From Diplolepis rosae (lineage: Eukaryota; Arthropoda; Insecta; Hymenoptera; Diplolepididae), in the NCBI GenBank assembly GCA_030998225.1, contig JAPYXD010000425.1, forward strand, positions 248,001 to 312,000: a stretch of 64,000 bases of DNA. The letters are read 5' to 3'. This document shows positions 45,266 through 59,771 of this stretch, one piece after another (position 1 is the stretch's first letter; each line of letters starts with the position of its first letter). A model generated the notes under the pieces. The model made no database searches. It was not told the origin of the DNA and saw only the letters and a list, made by a program, of their open reading frames with translations. Both the position numbers and the translations under genes were made by a program.

Positions 45266-45896
45266 ATTCATGTTAAGTTTACACGTCATTTTAATTTATG
45301 AATTGAATTCATTTTCAATTATGTATAATTTTGAATGGATTAAATCAATGTGCATTTAATTTTTACAGGAGTTTCTTACTTTCATTTTTTTCATATTTAG
45401 TAAACATAACGTTCATTGTATTATTTGACAAATTTATTTAAGATGTATTAATTACATATTTATTATTTATCTATTGTATTTTTTAAGAGAATTTATCTAA
45501 ATTATTTAGAACAAATTTGCAAACTAACTAATTAGAATTCAAACTCCTGCCATTACAGTGGTCAAAACGAATTAAATTGACTTCAATTTTAGACGAGAAA
45601 CAACAGAATTAGTTTGTTTCACATATTCACTCACAGGATGAAATTAAAATGACTTCAACTTCTTAGGTTATCCTAAGAAATTAAATTGAATTACTTTCTT
45701 TCACATTTTGACTCATAAAAATGAATTAAAATGTCTTTAATGTTATGTCTTAATGTTTCTTTCCAAGATTAAACAGAATCAACTTGACTTCAAATCGCTT
45801 TTAAATCAATTTAATCCATACCTTTTTACCGGGTCGCCATAGCGTATCGTTCCAACTGTGATATATCACACTAGACTGACGGGTTTGCAACAGGGG
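45266..45896. other. AT-rich DNA with no recognised feature
   Basis: No open frame or repeat partner seen before the target duplication of hAT-A copy 2. Confidence 0.3.
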
Positions 45897-45904
45897 GTTC
45901 CAAC

Positions 45905-48900
45905 CAGTGTCTCCAGAACGTGGGATTTTTCGGCCCCCACCACGTTCCCATCTGGGAGAAACACATGCAAACGTGGCGTGTCAGTGTGTCGGCTCTGCTA
46001 CACGCTGCGGTCACCAGCTTCGTGTAAAGCCGAAGGTGCACGAAGACGGACTTCGTTACAATGCTTGAGTTTTCAAGTTATTTTTAGATTTCACGCTTTC
46101 GTTTATCGAGTCGAAATTAAGAATTGTATTTTTCTCGAGTACGTGCAAAAGAGGCGCGAAGCAGACGACGAATTTGTATTTACGAAGTATATAGTTCAAG
46201 AAATAACACTTTTCTTCAATTTCTTGAAGAAAGTCTGCATGAAATAAACATCAGTATGATCTTGGAAAATTTCATGAGGATTTCAACACTTCAAAAATAA
46301 ACTTTCAGTGAAATTTAGTGACAATAAATGTATAAAATTTGAATCAATATATAATTTTCCATTCAAATTTATATACTTCTTACTAATTTTGTACATTTAA
46401 CAATTTTTCAATTAGAACAATATTTTCTATCAAGATAAAATGAACATAAAATTCAAGTTCATAATTTATATTTTCAGTTATATGTTAGAAATATTTTCAT
46501 CTCACATTTTTGTAGCCTAAGCACAAACTTTTCATTCCAAAAACTTAAAATCTCTACGGAAATGGAAAATTGTCTAATAGCAGTAGATAAACTAAAAAGC
46601 TAAAATATGTGTTTATTGGTATTTCCATATTAACATATAAATATCAATCAACTTTAAATTTTACATAAAAATGTTCGTTCGAAGTGTTCAAATCTTGTTA
46701 CAATTTGACAAGATTTTATGGAGGAGTGCAATCTTTTGGATGAAATATTTTGTAGTTCTTAATTTGTCTGTCCGTCTGAAATCGTAGTAAGATTTGAACA
46801 GTAAACAACAAATTTTCCAATAGAATTCAGGATCAATAATAATTGATTCAGGAAATACTTCAACTCTGTAGAGCATTTTTGTATTTCGAATTCAAAATGT
46901 GTGCTTAAGCCACAAAAAAGTAAGCTGAAAATGTAGATATAAAACTAATTATGTCATGTTTATGTCTTCTTAATGGAAAATACTTTGCATTTAATTCTCT
47001 AATTCGATATTTTTTTAATGTATGAACATTCAAGAAATTGATAAATATTCCATCTTTTTATAGGAACTAAAAATTTCCGGATAATGCTTTGATTGAGAAA
47101 GCTAAAAATTTGTCAAATATTGATATAAATTGCAATTTTACAATTGCATTATTTTTTAAATATTTTAACATCTCTTCAATCTTGATAATTCTTACAGAAG
47201 TTTATTTCATGTGAGTGACTTTTTCTTTTTCTAATGAAAGATTTCGTAATTCTAAATTCGGCCCAATTCGTAACATTGTAAAAAGATTTTAAAACTTCAT
47301 AAAAATTTTTTTTCTGTTTTATTTAAAGTCAATAAATATTCAATGTTTGGAATCGAAATATTAAGTAAATGATTTTTAATTTCTGGGAATAAACTGCTTT
47401 AATAAGACAATCTTTCTTCTTTGTGAGAAATCTCAATTTTACAATTAAAATTCTACGCATAGGATACAAAAACATAATATGAAAATACTTTTATTACAGA
47501 ATTTTGAATTAATTGAAAATTGTACTCAAAATTTAATCTTGCAGCGTTCCAATATTCCCACAATGTTACAAAATCTTATTAATCATTATTTTAGTCGAAT
47601 TATTTTCAAAATATTTAAAAAATAAATGTAAATATTTTGATTAAATACTCTGTCAAATTTTGCATTTGACTGATCTTGCAAAATTGTTGAAAGTTTTGAA
47701 TACCGATAGAAGAAACTTTAAATTAAATTTTATGTCCATAAATGCTTAAAGTTCTATATAGAAATATCAACTACAACATTCTCAAATTTTATAAATAAAC
47801 TACTAAATTCAAAAAGTTTCGGATTTTTTTAAAAACTGTACAAATTTCAAATATGAATCAGTCAAAATCTACTGATTATCAGTGAAATTTGACTGATTTA
47901 AATAACTAAAAACAGGTTACTGTGAATCAGTCAAATTTCACTGATTACTTCAGTGTAAAGTAACTGATTTAACAGTGAAAAATATTGTATCCACTGATGA
48001 TTCAGTGAAAAGGCAAATCACTGATTCAATCAGTAAAAATTAGACTGATTCAGATTTAGAGTGTATACAAATTTCAAATATAAAGTGTACTCTGTACATT
48101 AATCAAACAAATTTAGAAGATGAATATTTTAATAAATATTCCTAAATATTATTGGAATATGATACATATCGATTTAGAAAAACTTCTTCAAAGTACTCAG
48201 ACATTTTTCTTATTTTACGACATTTTTGCACCATGGTTGAGCTTTGGGTAGGATTCAAGAAAACAATTGTAGACATACTTTCATTACTTAGTAAAATACT
48301 ATGAAGACTTGCTTTTTAAATTAAAGCGAAAACTTTTAAAACCTTTAACAATCGGTTGCATAGATTCTGCTCTAATCTTGGACGCAATTAGTGAAATAGG
48401 TTTTTTTGCTTTTTTTAGATCTAGTTTTTGCCTTAAACATAAAAGAAAGAAAACACATTTGAAATATTAAAATAAAAAAGATGGTTCATTCTTAGTTTGT
48501 TTTACGTGGTATCCCCTGTAGGCCTAGTCCACGTCCTACGAAACGAAAAGGGTTTTTGCTTTCAAGCAAAAAGAAAAAAGGAAAAAAATGAAGCAAAGTT
48601 GTAAAAAACGCTACAAATGTAGCCCGTACTTCAGGCTTGCCTCTATCAAATGCCAGTATACGTCGAACAAAAATGTTTTGTTTTAAATCAAATAATGAAG
48701 AAGTTTGATTAATTCGGGATGATTTGGGGTGCTTGATTATTGTGAGTCCCCTTGCCTCTCACTTATGCCCAAAGCGTGATATTACTCAATTTCAGTATGT
48801 TTTCTTACTCACAAAATAATAATTAAAATTAAACAATTTCCATACCCGAGGCACGCGAAGAAAGGAATAAAGAACGTATCTCTGATATAAGAAATAAAAT

Positions 48901-51900
48901 GTCATTATTTTGTGAGTAAGAAAGGGGTTTGAAATTGATTAACGCCATGCCTTGGCCATTAGAATTAATCCTCTCCTTCGTGAGCGAAGAGCGACAAAGC
49001 ACTTTTCCTATCACTTTCTGCCATCTCATATAGATTTTCGGTCATTAATTGCAAATGCTTCGAAGTGATGCTCGTTGTTCTGGCTGTTTCAGCTCTCGCC
49101 TTTAGGGCTGATCGAGTAACACAAATTGAGTTGACCGTCCTGTTTCCTAAGCGATTTCTTTTGGGAGTTTTCGCGTCCGTGAGCATGGAGAAACCTCGCT
49201 CTGCCTCAGCATTTGAATGAGGAAGACTCCGAACATGATTCAATACTGAGGTCAAATTTGGAAAAAGTTTTTCTCCTGTACTCGTCGAAGATACACCGAT
49301 ACTAGACCACATTTCGTCAAAAGATAAATTCGACCACTTTTCTTTGAGTTCCTGTCTGATTTTGAGTAAAGAATCCCACGCTTTTTGTACACCTATTCTA
49401 TCAAACGACCCTAAATCTTGACAAAGTTTCCAGACCCTAGGAAAAGTTCCGCTTCGATCAGCATAGAAAGCTACTTGAGGCCGGAAAACAGCAACGCAAG
49501 ACAAAAAGATGTCATCAAAAGGAAGTCGATTGCGAATTTCTTCGCTTGCTGTGACATAAAATTTCAAGCAATTACGAAGAAATAGATCAACTTCTACTAT
49601 TTGCAATTTCTTGTTTGTAAGTTGCTGCTGGAAATATTCTCGCGTTTCCTTACCAACGTCAATGTCTTGAAGCGGCTTTTGATTACTAGGATCTGCAAAG
49701 TTAACATTTCTAATGATTTGAAAGAATAAATTCGGTTGAAGAAGACCCTCTTTCAAATAACTGCTAAGAATCCATACGAAGAATTTAGCCGAGTTTGGCT
49801 GGAGTTCCTGAACCATTGTTTCGCGACTTTGAAATTTCGCATTGTATACGTTGAACCTATTCAAAGTAAATTTCAAGAATAGGAAATATACGAGTGTCAA
49901 AGGATTCTGCATTTTTCCTAACAAGTCTTTGGCCTTCTCTACCTTCTCAGATACGAGGACCATAAGATACTGAAGAATAACTTCCCAATTCTTTATTATA
50001 ATATCTATGCATCGATAGCGGACAAGCCAGCGAGTTTCAGAATGACTAGGAATTTTTTGATAGTCATTTCCTAATTCCAAAACAATCGATCGAAAAATAG
50101 CCGTTCGCTTGGAGCTAGCATTAAGAAAAGCTGGCAAATCTTTGATTAAATCCTCTACATCTGGGATTGTGGCACAAGCATATTTTGCTACAATTGCTGA
50201 CGAATGCGAGACACACGGGAAAACAATTAAACGGGGATTTTTTTCCTTTTATTTTGTTTTAAATGAAGACCTATTGCCGACCATCACCTGTGCATTATCA
50301 CAAGCTAAAGCACAGATATTAGATCAAGGGATTTTCTGCCCGGACAATGCTTTTTCGAACGCATCAAAAATTTTAGAGGCAGAACAATCCGAAGCATTTA
50401 CATTAATAAGCTGGAGCAATTCCACCCTGACAGAAAATGTCGTTGGCTCCACATATCGAACCATTAATGACAGCCACTTTTCTAGAGTCCTGTCGGTCGT
50501 TTCGTCTTCGTACACTGAAAATGATTGCTTACGCAAAATATTTGCCATGCGATCAGTTTCAGCAGCACATACGACGTTATTTACAACTAGGACCATTTTA
50601 GTGTGGCTTAATCTAACGTCTTTTAAAACCGAAGGTTCCATATCTTGCAAAAGTCCTATCAATTCTGATGAAATCGCGAATGGTAAATTATGCTCTACGA
50701 AAAATGTACTAATCCTAATCTCTGCTTCTTGTACTTTCTGTTTGAAAGTAACACTTTCCGGAATCGTGGAATTTGTGAATTCTGAAGCAGAATAACTTGC
50801 TACACAAGGTTCAACACTGTAAGAATTGGCAGTTACATTAGAAGAATTTTCACTTACTACTCCATAACATTCTAATTTATTTGAAAACTCTTGCTTCTTT
50901 CTGTGTGATAAAGATGCTTCATGCTTTTCAATTTCCGATTTGCCACATAGCAACGTTTTATTGCAAATTTTGCAATGAAATCTTGTTTCATCTGCTAATG
51001 TAACCATCCACTCTCTCCACGACGGAAATTCCTCAAACCATCCCAACTGAAAGTTTTTTGCATTTTTCATGACTTTTCTAGCGGGTTGACATTCGTTTGA
51101 ACCAGAGTTCAAACGGTGGTCAACCTTCGTTTGAACCTGGCTGTCCTTCAAAACACTCGAATTTGGGTCAACCGGATTACTCATTGTGAACAATAAATTA
51201 TACGACGAAGGAAAAAAGAATTATTTGAAAAGAATTAATAAGATGAAAAGTCGATAAAATTGAACGAATGTGAATAATTTGTAATCTGCACACAAATTAA
51301 GTTTCACAAAATAAACTTACCCACAAGCATCAAACAATAACGTACGTAAGAGCACTCACGTATCACCAAATAATAATATAATATTCTTACTTTTGCCGTT
51401 TTCAATAAGGAATTACGATAAAAATATGAAGAATCCACACTCTTGCCTTCTCAAATAACGCATAAAGCGAGAATCAAGTATATCTTAGAAGAAAACAAAA
51501 AGAAGGTTGCTATTATTATTTGTTTTCGTCTCCAATTTGACCTCTATACCGTTCGTTTGCGATTTAAAACATTGGTAAGTTTTTGGCTATTAATCTGATT
51601 GAGCTACAACTTTTCAGAAAACTTTCTTTACTAAAGTATTAAAATTTTTCTCCTGTAGATAGTTTCAGAAAAATGTAGACACTTAATACAATATTAATAA
51701 AATCGTAAAATTCTGAAAATTTGTTAAGCTAGCGCGAGTGGAAGTAGAAAAAACAATTTTTTTTTTAAATGTACTTCTCCCAATTACTTGAAAAATTAGA
51801 AGTTTTAAAAATTTTTGCAAAAGGAAAAACGATGTGCCTTGAAAGTGTGTACAAGTCCTTGAAATTCAAATTCGAACGATTTTTATAATTAATTATTAAT

Positions 51901-54900
51901 ACAATTTTTGTATTTGGAATAAGTTTTCTGCAATTACGAAAAAATTTATTTAGAGTACATAAAATTTATTGAACTATTACTAGTAAACTCTACCTCCGTG
52001 GTGGTGTGGAAAGGAGTTTTATTTCAGAATATTTGGGATTCTCTAAGAATGAACCAGCTTTTTTATTTTAATATTTCAAATGTGTTTTCTTTCTTTTATG
52101 TTTAAGGCAAAAACTAGATATAAAAAAAGCAAAAAAACCTATTTCTCTAATTGCGTCCAAGATTAGAGCAGAATCTATGCAACCGATTGTTAAAGATTTT
52201 AAAAGTTTTCGCTTTAATTTAAAAAGCAAGTCTTCATAGTATTTTACTAAGTAATGAAAGTATGTCTACAATTGTTTTCTTGAATCCTACCCAAAGGTCA
52301 AACATGGTGCATAAATGTCGTAAAATAAGAAAAATGTCTGAGTACTTTGAAGAAGTTTTTCTATATCGATATGTATCATATTCCAATAATATTTAGGAAT
52401 ATTTATTAAAATATTCATATTCTAAATTTGTTTGATTAATGTACAGAGTACACTTTATATTTGAAATTTGTATACACTCTAAATCTGAATCAGTCAAATT
52501 TTCACTGATTGAATCAGTGATTTGCCTTTTCACTGAATCATCAGTGGAAACAATATTTTTCACTGTTAAATCAGTTACTTTTCACTGAAGTAATCAGTGA
52601 AATTTGACTGATTCACAGTAACCTGTTTTTAGTTATTTAAATCAGTCAAATTTCACTGATAATCAGTAGATTTTGACTGATTCATATTTGAAATTTGTAC
52701 AGTTTTTAAAAATATCCGAAACTTTTTGAATTTAGTAGTTTATTTATAAAATTTGAGAATGTTGTAGTTGATATTTCTATATAGAACTTTAAGCATTTAT
52801 GGACATAAAATTTAATTTAAAGTTTCTTCTATCGGTATTCAAAACTTTCAACAATTTTGCAAGATCAGTCAAATGCAAAATTTGACAGAGTATTTAATCA
52901 AAATATTTACATTTATTTTTTAAATATTTTGAAAATAATTCGACTAAAATAATGATTAATAAGATTTTGTAACATTGTGGGAATATTGGAACGCTTTAAG
53001 ATTAAATTTTGAGTACAATTTTCAATTAATGAATGTTTAAAGAATCGAGTGAAAGCATCAATTAAAAAATATTTTTTCTTTATAAATTTGATTAAGTGCA
53101 GTAATAAGAAAATTTTGACTTTCTATAAAGCATTTCGTTTATTTGATTAAAAGTCTGTGCATACGTCACTAAAACGTAAGATTAAAAAACTTTAAACTGC
53201 TTTTACCATCAATCTATGAATGTGGATTTTAAACCGTAATTTAATGTGTCTTATTTTTTTTTGATAAAATATTTTTAACATAATTTTTTGCTTAAAGTAG
53301 CCGATTTACTCGATTAAAAATTGGTCAACTTGTATATTTCAAAATTCTGTAATAAAAGTATTTTCATATTATGTTTTTGTATCCTATGCGTAGAATTTTA
53401 ATTGTAAAATTGAGATTTCTCACAAAGAAGAAAGATTGTCTTATTAAAGCAGTTTATTCCCAGAAATTAAAAATCATTTACTTAATATTTCGATTCCAAA
53501 CATTGAATATTTATTGACTTTGAATAAAACAGAAAAAAAATTTTTATGAAGTTTTAAAATCTTTTTACAATGTTACGAATTGGGCCGAATTTAGAACTAC
53601 GAAATCTTTCATTAGAAAAAGAAAAAGTCACTCACATGAAATAAACTTCTGTAAGAATTATCAAGATTGAAGAGATGTTAAAATATTTGAAAAATAATGC
53701 AATTGTAAAATTGCAATTTATATCAATATTTGACAAATTTTTAGCATTCTCAATCAAAGCATTATCCGGAAATTTTTAGTTCCTATAAAAAGATGGAATA
53801 TTTATCAATTTCTTGAATGTTCATACATTAGAAAAATATCGAATTAGAGAATTATATGCAAAGTATTTTCCATTAAGAAGACATAAACATGACATAATTA
53901 GTTTTATATCTACATTTTCAGCTTACTTTTTTGTGGCTTAAGCACACATTTTGAATTCGAAATACAAAAATGCTCTACAGAGTTGAAGTATTTCCTGAAT
54001 CAATTATTATTGATCCTGAATTCTATTGGAAAATTTGTTGTTTACTGTTCAAATCTTACTACGATTTCAGACGGACAGACAAATTAAGAACTACAAAATA
54101 TTTCATCCAAAAGATTGCACTCCTCCATAAAATCTTGTCAAATTGTAACAAGATTTGAACACTTCGAACGAACATTTTTATGTAAAATTTAAAGTTGATT
54201 GATATTTATATGTTAATATGGAAATACCAATAAACACATATTTTAGCTTTTTAATTTATCTACTGCTATTAGACAATTTTCCATTTCCGTAGAGATTTTA
54301 AGTTTTGGAATGAAAAGTTTGTGCTTAGGCTACAAAAATGTGAGATGAAAATATTTCTAACATATAACTGAAAATATAAATTATGAACTTGAATTTTATG
54401 TTCATTTTATCTTGATAGAAAATATTATTCTAATTGAAAAATTGTTAAATGTACAAAATTAGTAAGAAGTATATAAATTTGAATGGAAAATTATATATTG
54501 ATTCAAATTTTATACATTTATTGTGACTAAATTTCACTGAAAGTTTATTTTTGAAGTGTTGAAATCCTCATGAAATTTTCCAAGATCATACTGATGTTTA
54601 TTTCATGCAGACTTTCTTCAAGAAATTGAAGAAAAGTGTTATTTCTTGAACTATATACTTCGTAAATTCAAATTCGTCGTCTGCTTCGCGCCTCTTTTGC
54701 ACGTACTCGAGAAAAATACAATTCTTAATTTCGACTCGATAAACGAAAGCGTGAAATCTAAAAATAACTTGAAAACTCAAGCATTGTAACGAAGTCCGTC
54801 TTCGTGCACCTTCGGCTTTACACGAAGCTGGTGACCGCAGCGTGTAGCAGAGCCGACACACTGACACGCCACGTTTGCATGTGTTTCTCCCAGATGGGAA

Positions 54901-54940
54901 CGTGGTGGGGGCCGAAAAATCCCACGTTCTGGAGACACTG
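45905..54940 (-). mobile_element. hAT-A copy 2
   Basis: Ends CAGTGTCTCCAGAACG on both sides, with the eight-base duplication GTTCCAAC at 45897-45904 and 54941-54948. Left arm 45905 to about 48495, right arm about 51995-54940. The left arm lacks about 320 bases (equivalent of 53026-53345) but keeps the segment missing from the left arm of copy 1. The core is about 98 percent like copy 1 by eye. Confidence 0.93.
48965..51193 (-). pseudogene. hAT-A transposase, two in-frame stops (copy 2)
   Basis: Same gene as in copy 1, same length, no indel. The stops TGA (50324-50326) and TAA (50249-50251) are at exactly the same codons. About 20 residues differ (for example PCVASYSAS for PCVGSSSAS). The BED-like finger and the C-terminal dimerisation motif are kept. 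A transposase of this sequence would be cut at residue 289 unless the stops are read through. Confidence 0.9.
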
Positions 54941-54948
54941 GTTCCAAC

Positions 54949-55229
54949 TCTCATAAGACTCCGTGTAACATGAAATTTTAGTGGCGCCCTTGCGATGAAC
55001 TAGCTACTCCGCCTTATTCCAGCGTCCCACCACCGCACTGCACCTTATTCCCCTCAATCCTACTCCCCCGTATATCTGCGTACATCCGAGTGGTGGGAGC
55101 AAAATACCGAAAGGAATACGTTGAAAAAAGAGCGCGTACACGCCTAGCTTGGATATGTACATAAAGCAAGATAGAGTTTATTGGGGCAAGCGAAAGTCTC
55201 CCCTTTCTAGCAGTACCATACCACAAAAA
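54949..55229. other. Unassigned flank of hAT-A copy 2
   Basis: Moderate GC, no recognised gene. Contains the start of the repeat field that follows. Confidence 0.3.
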
Positions 55230-56130
55230 TTATGGGACAACCTATGTATATTGTGTTAAGAGCTGGGGCACGCTTTTTGGGGCGAAGACCGGTATAGTCA
55301 CGTTGAGTCGTAACCCAACGCGCCAAATGTGCACAAAAATAGTATATTGTGTTATTAGGAGCTAAGCAACACGTTATGGGGCGAAGACTGAACACATCGG
55401 CCGAGTCCTAGAATGGCCAAGCTCCGTAGCACACAAGATAGTTTTTCAAAATACATATGCTGCGTGCCAACGATGCATATTTACACACAAAAATTTAATC
55501 CATATTGTCACACCTATTCAGTGAACTCAAGTAACAAAAGTAGGACCTAAAGAACAACAGGTACAATATGAGTACACCGGACGTAAATAGACGTCTTTAA
55601 TACCGCTCTACATGAGCTTGAAGAACTTCTTTAGTGGGAGTTTTGCAAAAATAGTATTTTGTATTGCGAGGAGCTAAGGCACACAAATTAGAGCGAGGAG
55701 TAAATACATTGGCCGAGCTCCGTAGTAGACACGATATTTTTTGCAAAATACGTCCTGAAGAAGTGTTTCAAGTGCCTGTAGAGCGGTATTGAGGATGTCC
55801 ATTTACGACTTGGTAAACTACGAACATGTTATATCAATAATATGTTTGAACATAGTACTTACTCGGTGAAAAATTTTAAATAGCGGACATAAATACTAGT
55901 CATGTCATAAACGTAGGTTGCGTGTCAATGATGGACATTGGAAAAAATTTAACCCATATTGTCACAGCTGTTCAGCGGACGTAAGGAATAAAAGCAGGAC
56001 AATATAACAATATAACAATATAACAATACAGATACAATATAAAAACGCCGGTCGCGAATGGACGCCCGTACTACCGCTCGAGAGAGGGACTCGAGCGAAT
56101 TACTTCTTTAGTGCGTGTTTTGCAAAAGAT
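55230..56130. repeat. Degenerate tandem and inverted repeat field
   Basis: Phrases such as GGAGCTAAG, GGCCGAGCTCCGTAG, CCCATATTGTCACA and TTCTTTAGTG recur two or three times in the same order. One block (55576-55640, CTTTAATACCGCTCTA) is also present inverted at 55775-55815. This looks like an old repeat with units of about 300-400 bases plus local inversions. Confidence 0.6.
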
Positions 56131-56535
56131 ATTTTTATTTTATTATTTTATTTCACATATTCTTATACATATTAAAAGAATATCTTATGATCAATAAATG
56201 CAATTAAAGTATTCTATCTGATATATGAGTTGTGATCCTCTGATAAGGTAGACAGTGGCAAAAATTTCAGACTCAACCATCTAATTTTAAAATTTATTAT
56301 TACATAATAATTTATTATAATTTAAATTTTAATTAAATGTTGTGCGCATTTTGTTTATGACGCATAAAGTTTTTGACCAGGTAGAATTGTATACCATAAA
56401 ACTTATTCAAAGTTTATATTTTTTAATTTTTCAGGATTTTTGCTTATGAATTATGAATTACATCTTGTTTGGGAGTCGGAATGTGCTAATATTGAAATAA
56501 ACTGGCCCTATTTGATTGCCACGAATTCTGTTGAT
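56131..56535. other. AT-rich DNA with no recognised feature
   Basis: No coding frame or repeat partner in the window. Confidence 0.3.
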
Positions 56536-57121
56536 CCTTACAGATTCCACTTGGAATTAATCCGCGGGGTGGCGCCACTTCTGTCTCTTTTGTTAGAACT
56601 GAGTATGGGTTAAAAAATATAAATTAATTACACACATAATTATAATAATATTGATAACTATATACATATTTAAAGTTTTTTTTCGATATATTCTGTAAAA
56701 CTTTGACGAATAAAGAAATATGTGAAAAACATGTTTCTATAAAATGGCAAAGTTAGAAATGCAAGAAAAATTTGAACGTAATTTATGCAAAATGATGCAC
56801 GCAACTTTGCACTTATTACGTGCAAATTTTATGCAAACGTTTCGCTCAAATTTCAAACAAAATTTTTGTTAGACGTGGTTTCAGGCTAGGTCAGCCGAAT
56901 GCTAAGTTACTGATATAGTAGATCCCTACACTCCTAACCTTTTCTCAGCGAAAGTATTATTTATTCTATTAAATTTTTAGTGACCGTACTTGCTTGAAAA
57001 ACATTAATTATCTAATTATTTTATAATTTCTCTTATACGCTAATGTTGAAAAAAAATTTTTTCAGAAGAAACAGAAGTGACGCTCGCCCCGCAGATTAGT
57101 TCCAAGTGGAATCTGTCAAGG
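56536..57121. mobile_element. Inverted-repeat element, about 586 bp
   Basis: Ends ACAGATTCCACTTGGAATTA and, inverted, ACAGATTCCACTTGGAACTA, extending about 55 bases to CACTTCTGT(C/T)TCTT. The inside is AT-rich and non-coding. No clear target duplication, so superfamily unknown. Confidence 0.75.
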
Positions 57122-57215
57122 CCCACTCGTTCGTCTATACGACATAATACTAAACGGATCAGGATCTGACAGGGCTAAATCAAACTTAATCGTAACTATT
57201 ATAACCTAAAACATA

Positions 57216-57703
57216 CACGTAAAAAAGAAAATGCTGGTGATCAGTAATCTATTGCTGATTATCAGTGTGCCGGTTGGTCAGCAACGAAAGTTGCTGCTGA
57301 GCAGCATTTTTGTAATGCGGCTCAGTCCGTGCACATACTGAAGGCCAGTGCTAAGCCTAACAGCATCGCTAATCACTACAAGTCAGTAAGAAAATGCTGC
57401 TCAGCAGCAACTCGCATTCTGAGGTGCAGAAAGGCAATACCTCATATTATCAACTACGATTCACTGGCCCACAGTACGCATTATAACTAAATCAAAGCAT
57501 TTGACTTCCTCTTTTTCAGTGAATCAGTCACTGAATATAAGAAACAAAGTACTCAGGGACAATATTTCTTATTTCGCGAACTTCTAATTAGAATCGAAGT
57601 TACTCTAAATCAGCATTTCCCCTTGCGAAAGAAAAATTAAGCATCTCAGTTTCTGCTGAGCAGCACGAAAATGCTGATTATGAGCATTTACTTTTTTGCG
57701 TGT
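57216..57703. mobile_element. MITE of about 488 bp with TA flanks
   Basis: Ends CACGTAAAAAAGAAAATGCT and, inverted, CACGCAAAAAAGTAAATGCT, each next to TA. Inside, the word GCTGAGCAGCA and its parts recur many times in both directions. No coding frame. TA flanks suggest a mariner-type origin. Confidence 0.75.
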
Positions 57704-57721
57704 ATAGCTGCTAAAGGAGAC

Positions 57722-58376
57722 AAAGCTTCAAATTTATGTCATGTTTCACAAATCAATTGATTTTCTATAATTGTTTTTTATAAGAATTATTTAATTCATT
57801 GTTATTTTCTTTCTGTAGCTGTATGTAATTAGTGTTGATTGTTCATAAAAAACCAGAAATTTGTAGATAGGTTCATAAGTTTAGTAAAAAATCTCAGTCT
57901 GAAATTTTCTAAGTGATAGTTTCCTTTTTAAATTCCAACAGCACATGAATATTCCGGGTATGCTAACATTGGCATACTTTTTGAGACTTTGGGGTAGTTA
58001 TTGCCCAAATTAAAAGTTTCGAGATTGTTAAAAAACTGTGTTCTACATTAATTCGTGCAAGAAAAACTATGAATGTTAGATCTCAGACCAATTAACCATC
58101 TAGTTTTAGAGAAATTCTGATTGCATTCCGATTGAAAATTCGGTTTAGATTAATCCGAGTTTGAATTGATTTGGATTCATTCGGATTGAATGGGATTAAT
58201 TCGGAATGATTTTTGACCGTTTTTGATCAAACAAGATACAGAACGTTTTTTGGATTGGTTCGAAATTACTCGGAATAGTTCAGAATCAGATTCCGGAATG
58301 GCTCGGAATACTCGCATTACCTCAACCAGCTGATTACTTAGGTTATGTTCACGATTGTTTACTGTATATGGGTGAT
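57722..58376. other. AT-rich DNA with GGATT/CGGAAT words
   Basis: No gene seen. 58080-58330 is rich in TTCGGATT, TCGGAATG and related words, a decayed simple repeat. Confidence 0.4.
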
Positions 58377-58378
58377 TC

Positions 58379-59195
58379 CACGACAAATTCATAACCAAAT
58401 TTTGTATTGCGCTGAAATTTTTTCCTCGTTCTATAGACGATAAAAAAGGACACATATTTTTTTTCAACATGATATTTATATTTTTCGAGATATCGATTTT
58501 TGAATTTTTTGGTTAAAAAAAAAAGGTTTTTCTTTAAATGCTTCGCAAATTGCCCATTTTTCGTACAACGGTTTGGAATTTTGGAGCGAAATGTGCAATA
58601 GGGTCCACTTCAAAGTGCACGTTTGAACCTTCAAAAATTTATTTGTTGAATAATTTTTATAAAGCAATTTTTTAATGAATTTAAAATATTTCGAAAAAGC
58701 CCTCTCCGTTATTCGCCCGCGCCGCCCAGCTCGCCTGCGCGCGAGATAGAATATTATAAATCATATTTAATAAAGTATTCAACCGTCGGGTTTTAAAATT
58801 TGAGACAATATTCCACATACTATAATAACAAATTACAGAAAATATTATTCAAATCGGAGAGGGATTTTTCGAAATATTTAAAAATGTTTAAAAAATTGCT
58901 TTATAAAAATACCTCAACAAATAAATTTTTAACGGTTCAAACGTGCACTTTGAAGTGGACCATATTGCACATATCACCCTAAAATGCCAAGCCGTTGTAC
59001 GAAAAATGGGAAATTTGCGAAGCATTTAAAGAAAAACTGTTTTTCTGGGACCGAGAAATTTAAAAATCGATATCTCGAAAAATATAAATATCATATTGAA
59101 AAAAAATACGTGTCCTTTTTTATCGTCTATAGAACAAGGAAAAACATTTCAGTGCAATTAAAAATTTGGTTATAAATTTGACGTGGAATCACCCA
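58379..59195. mobile_element. Long-inverted-repeat element, about 817 bp
   Basis: Ends TGGGTGATTCCACG and CGTGGAATCACCCA with TA on each side. Arms of about 330 bases are inverted copies with indels: 58379-58710 and 58850-59195. The centre has a GC-rich CGCCCGCGCCGCCC run. Open frames in the arms are only the repeat read through. Non-autonomous DNA element. Confidence 0.85.
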
Positions 59196-59582
59196 TATAC
59201 ACTATATACTCCGTAAGAAGATGCGCATTGGATGGAATTGGAATTTCAAGATCTGGAAAAAAACGGATTCGAGAATGATACTTTTGAATGCTTTCTAATT
59301 CCTAGGCATTAAAAGGCATTCAAAATTTTATTTCTCAATTATTACCATAAGAACTTTTTTTCAGTATTACGATTTTTTAAATTAGATTTAAATGTATATT
59401 CGTGTTTATAATAAAGTAGAGGGTACGTAGATCTTTGCTTGACCTGCATGGTTGGGCAATAACTACTTAAACATAAACTGTTTAAAATCAAAAAGAAAAC
59501 CTATCATTTGCTTCTATTAAGTACTTAAAACACTCAGTGTTGCTGAATCTTCCATCCGAAAGTCTCAAAGGAGTGATCTCTG

Positions 59583-59771
59583 CACTGAGAAAAAAATGCT
59601 ATTGAATCAAAAGCATTTCTTTCCAAAAGCATGCATGCTATTAATTCATAAAAATATACTGCAAGACCAATAAATGTGTTACTAATTCTATAGAATATTG
59701 ATTTGAATCTATGATATACATGCTTTGGAAAGAAATGCTTTTGATTCAATAGCATTTTTTGCTCACTGTGC
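59583..59771. mobile_element. Small inverted-repeat element, about 189 bp
   Basis: About 50-base arms: AAAAAATGCTATTGAATCAA with AGCATTTCTTTCC, inverted at 59716-59765. It lies in the likely 3' untranslated or downstream DNA of the eya exon. Confidence 0.8.
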
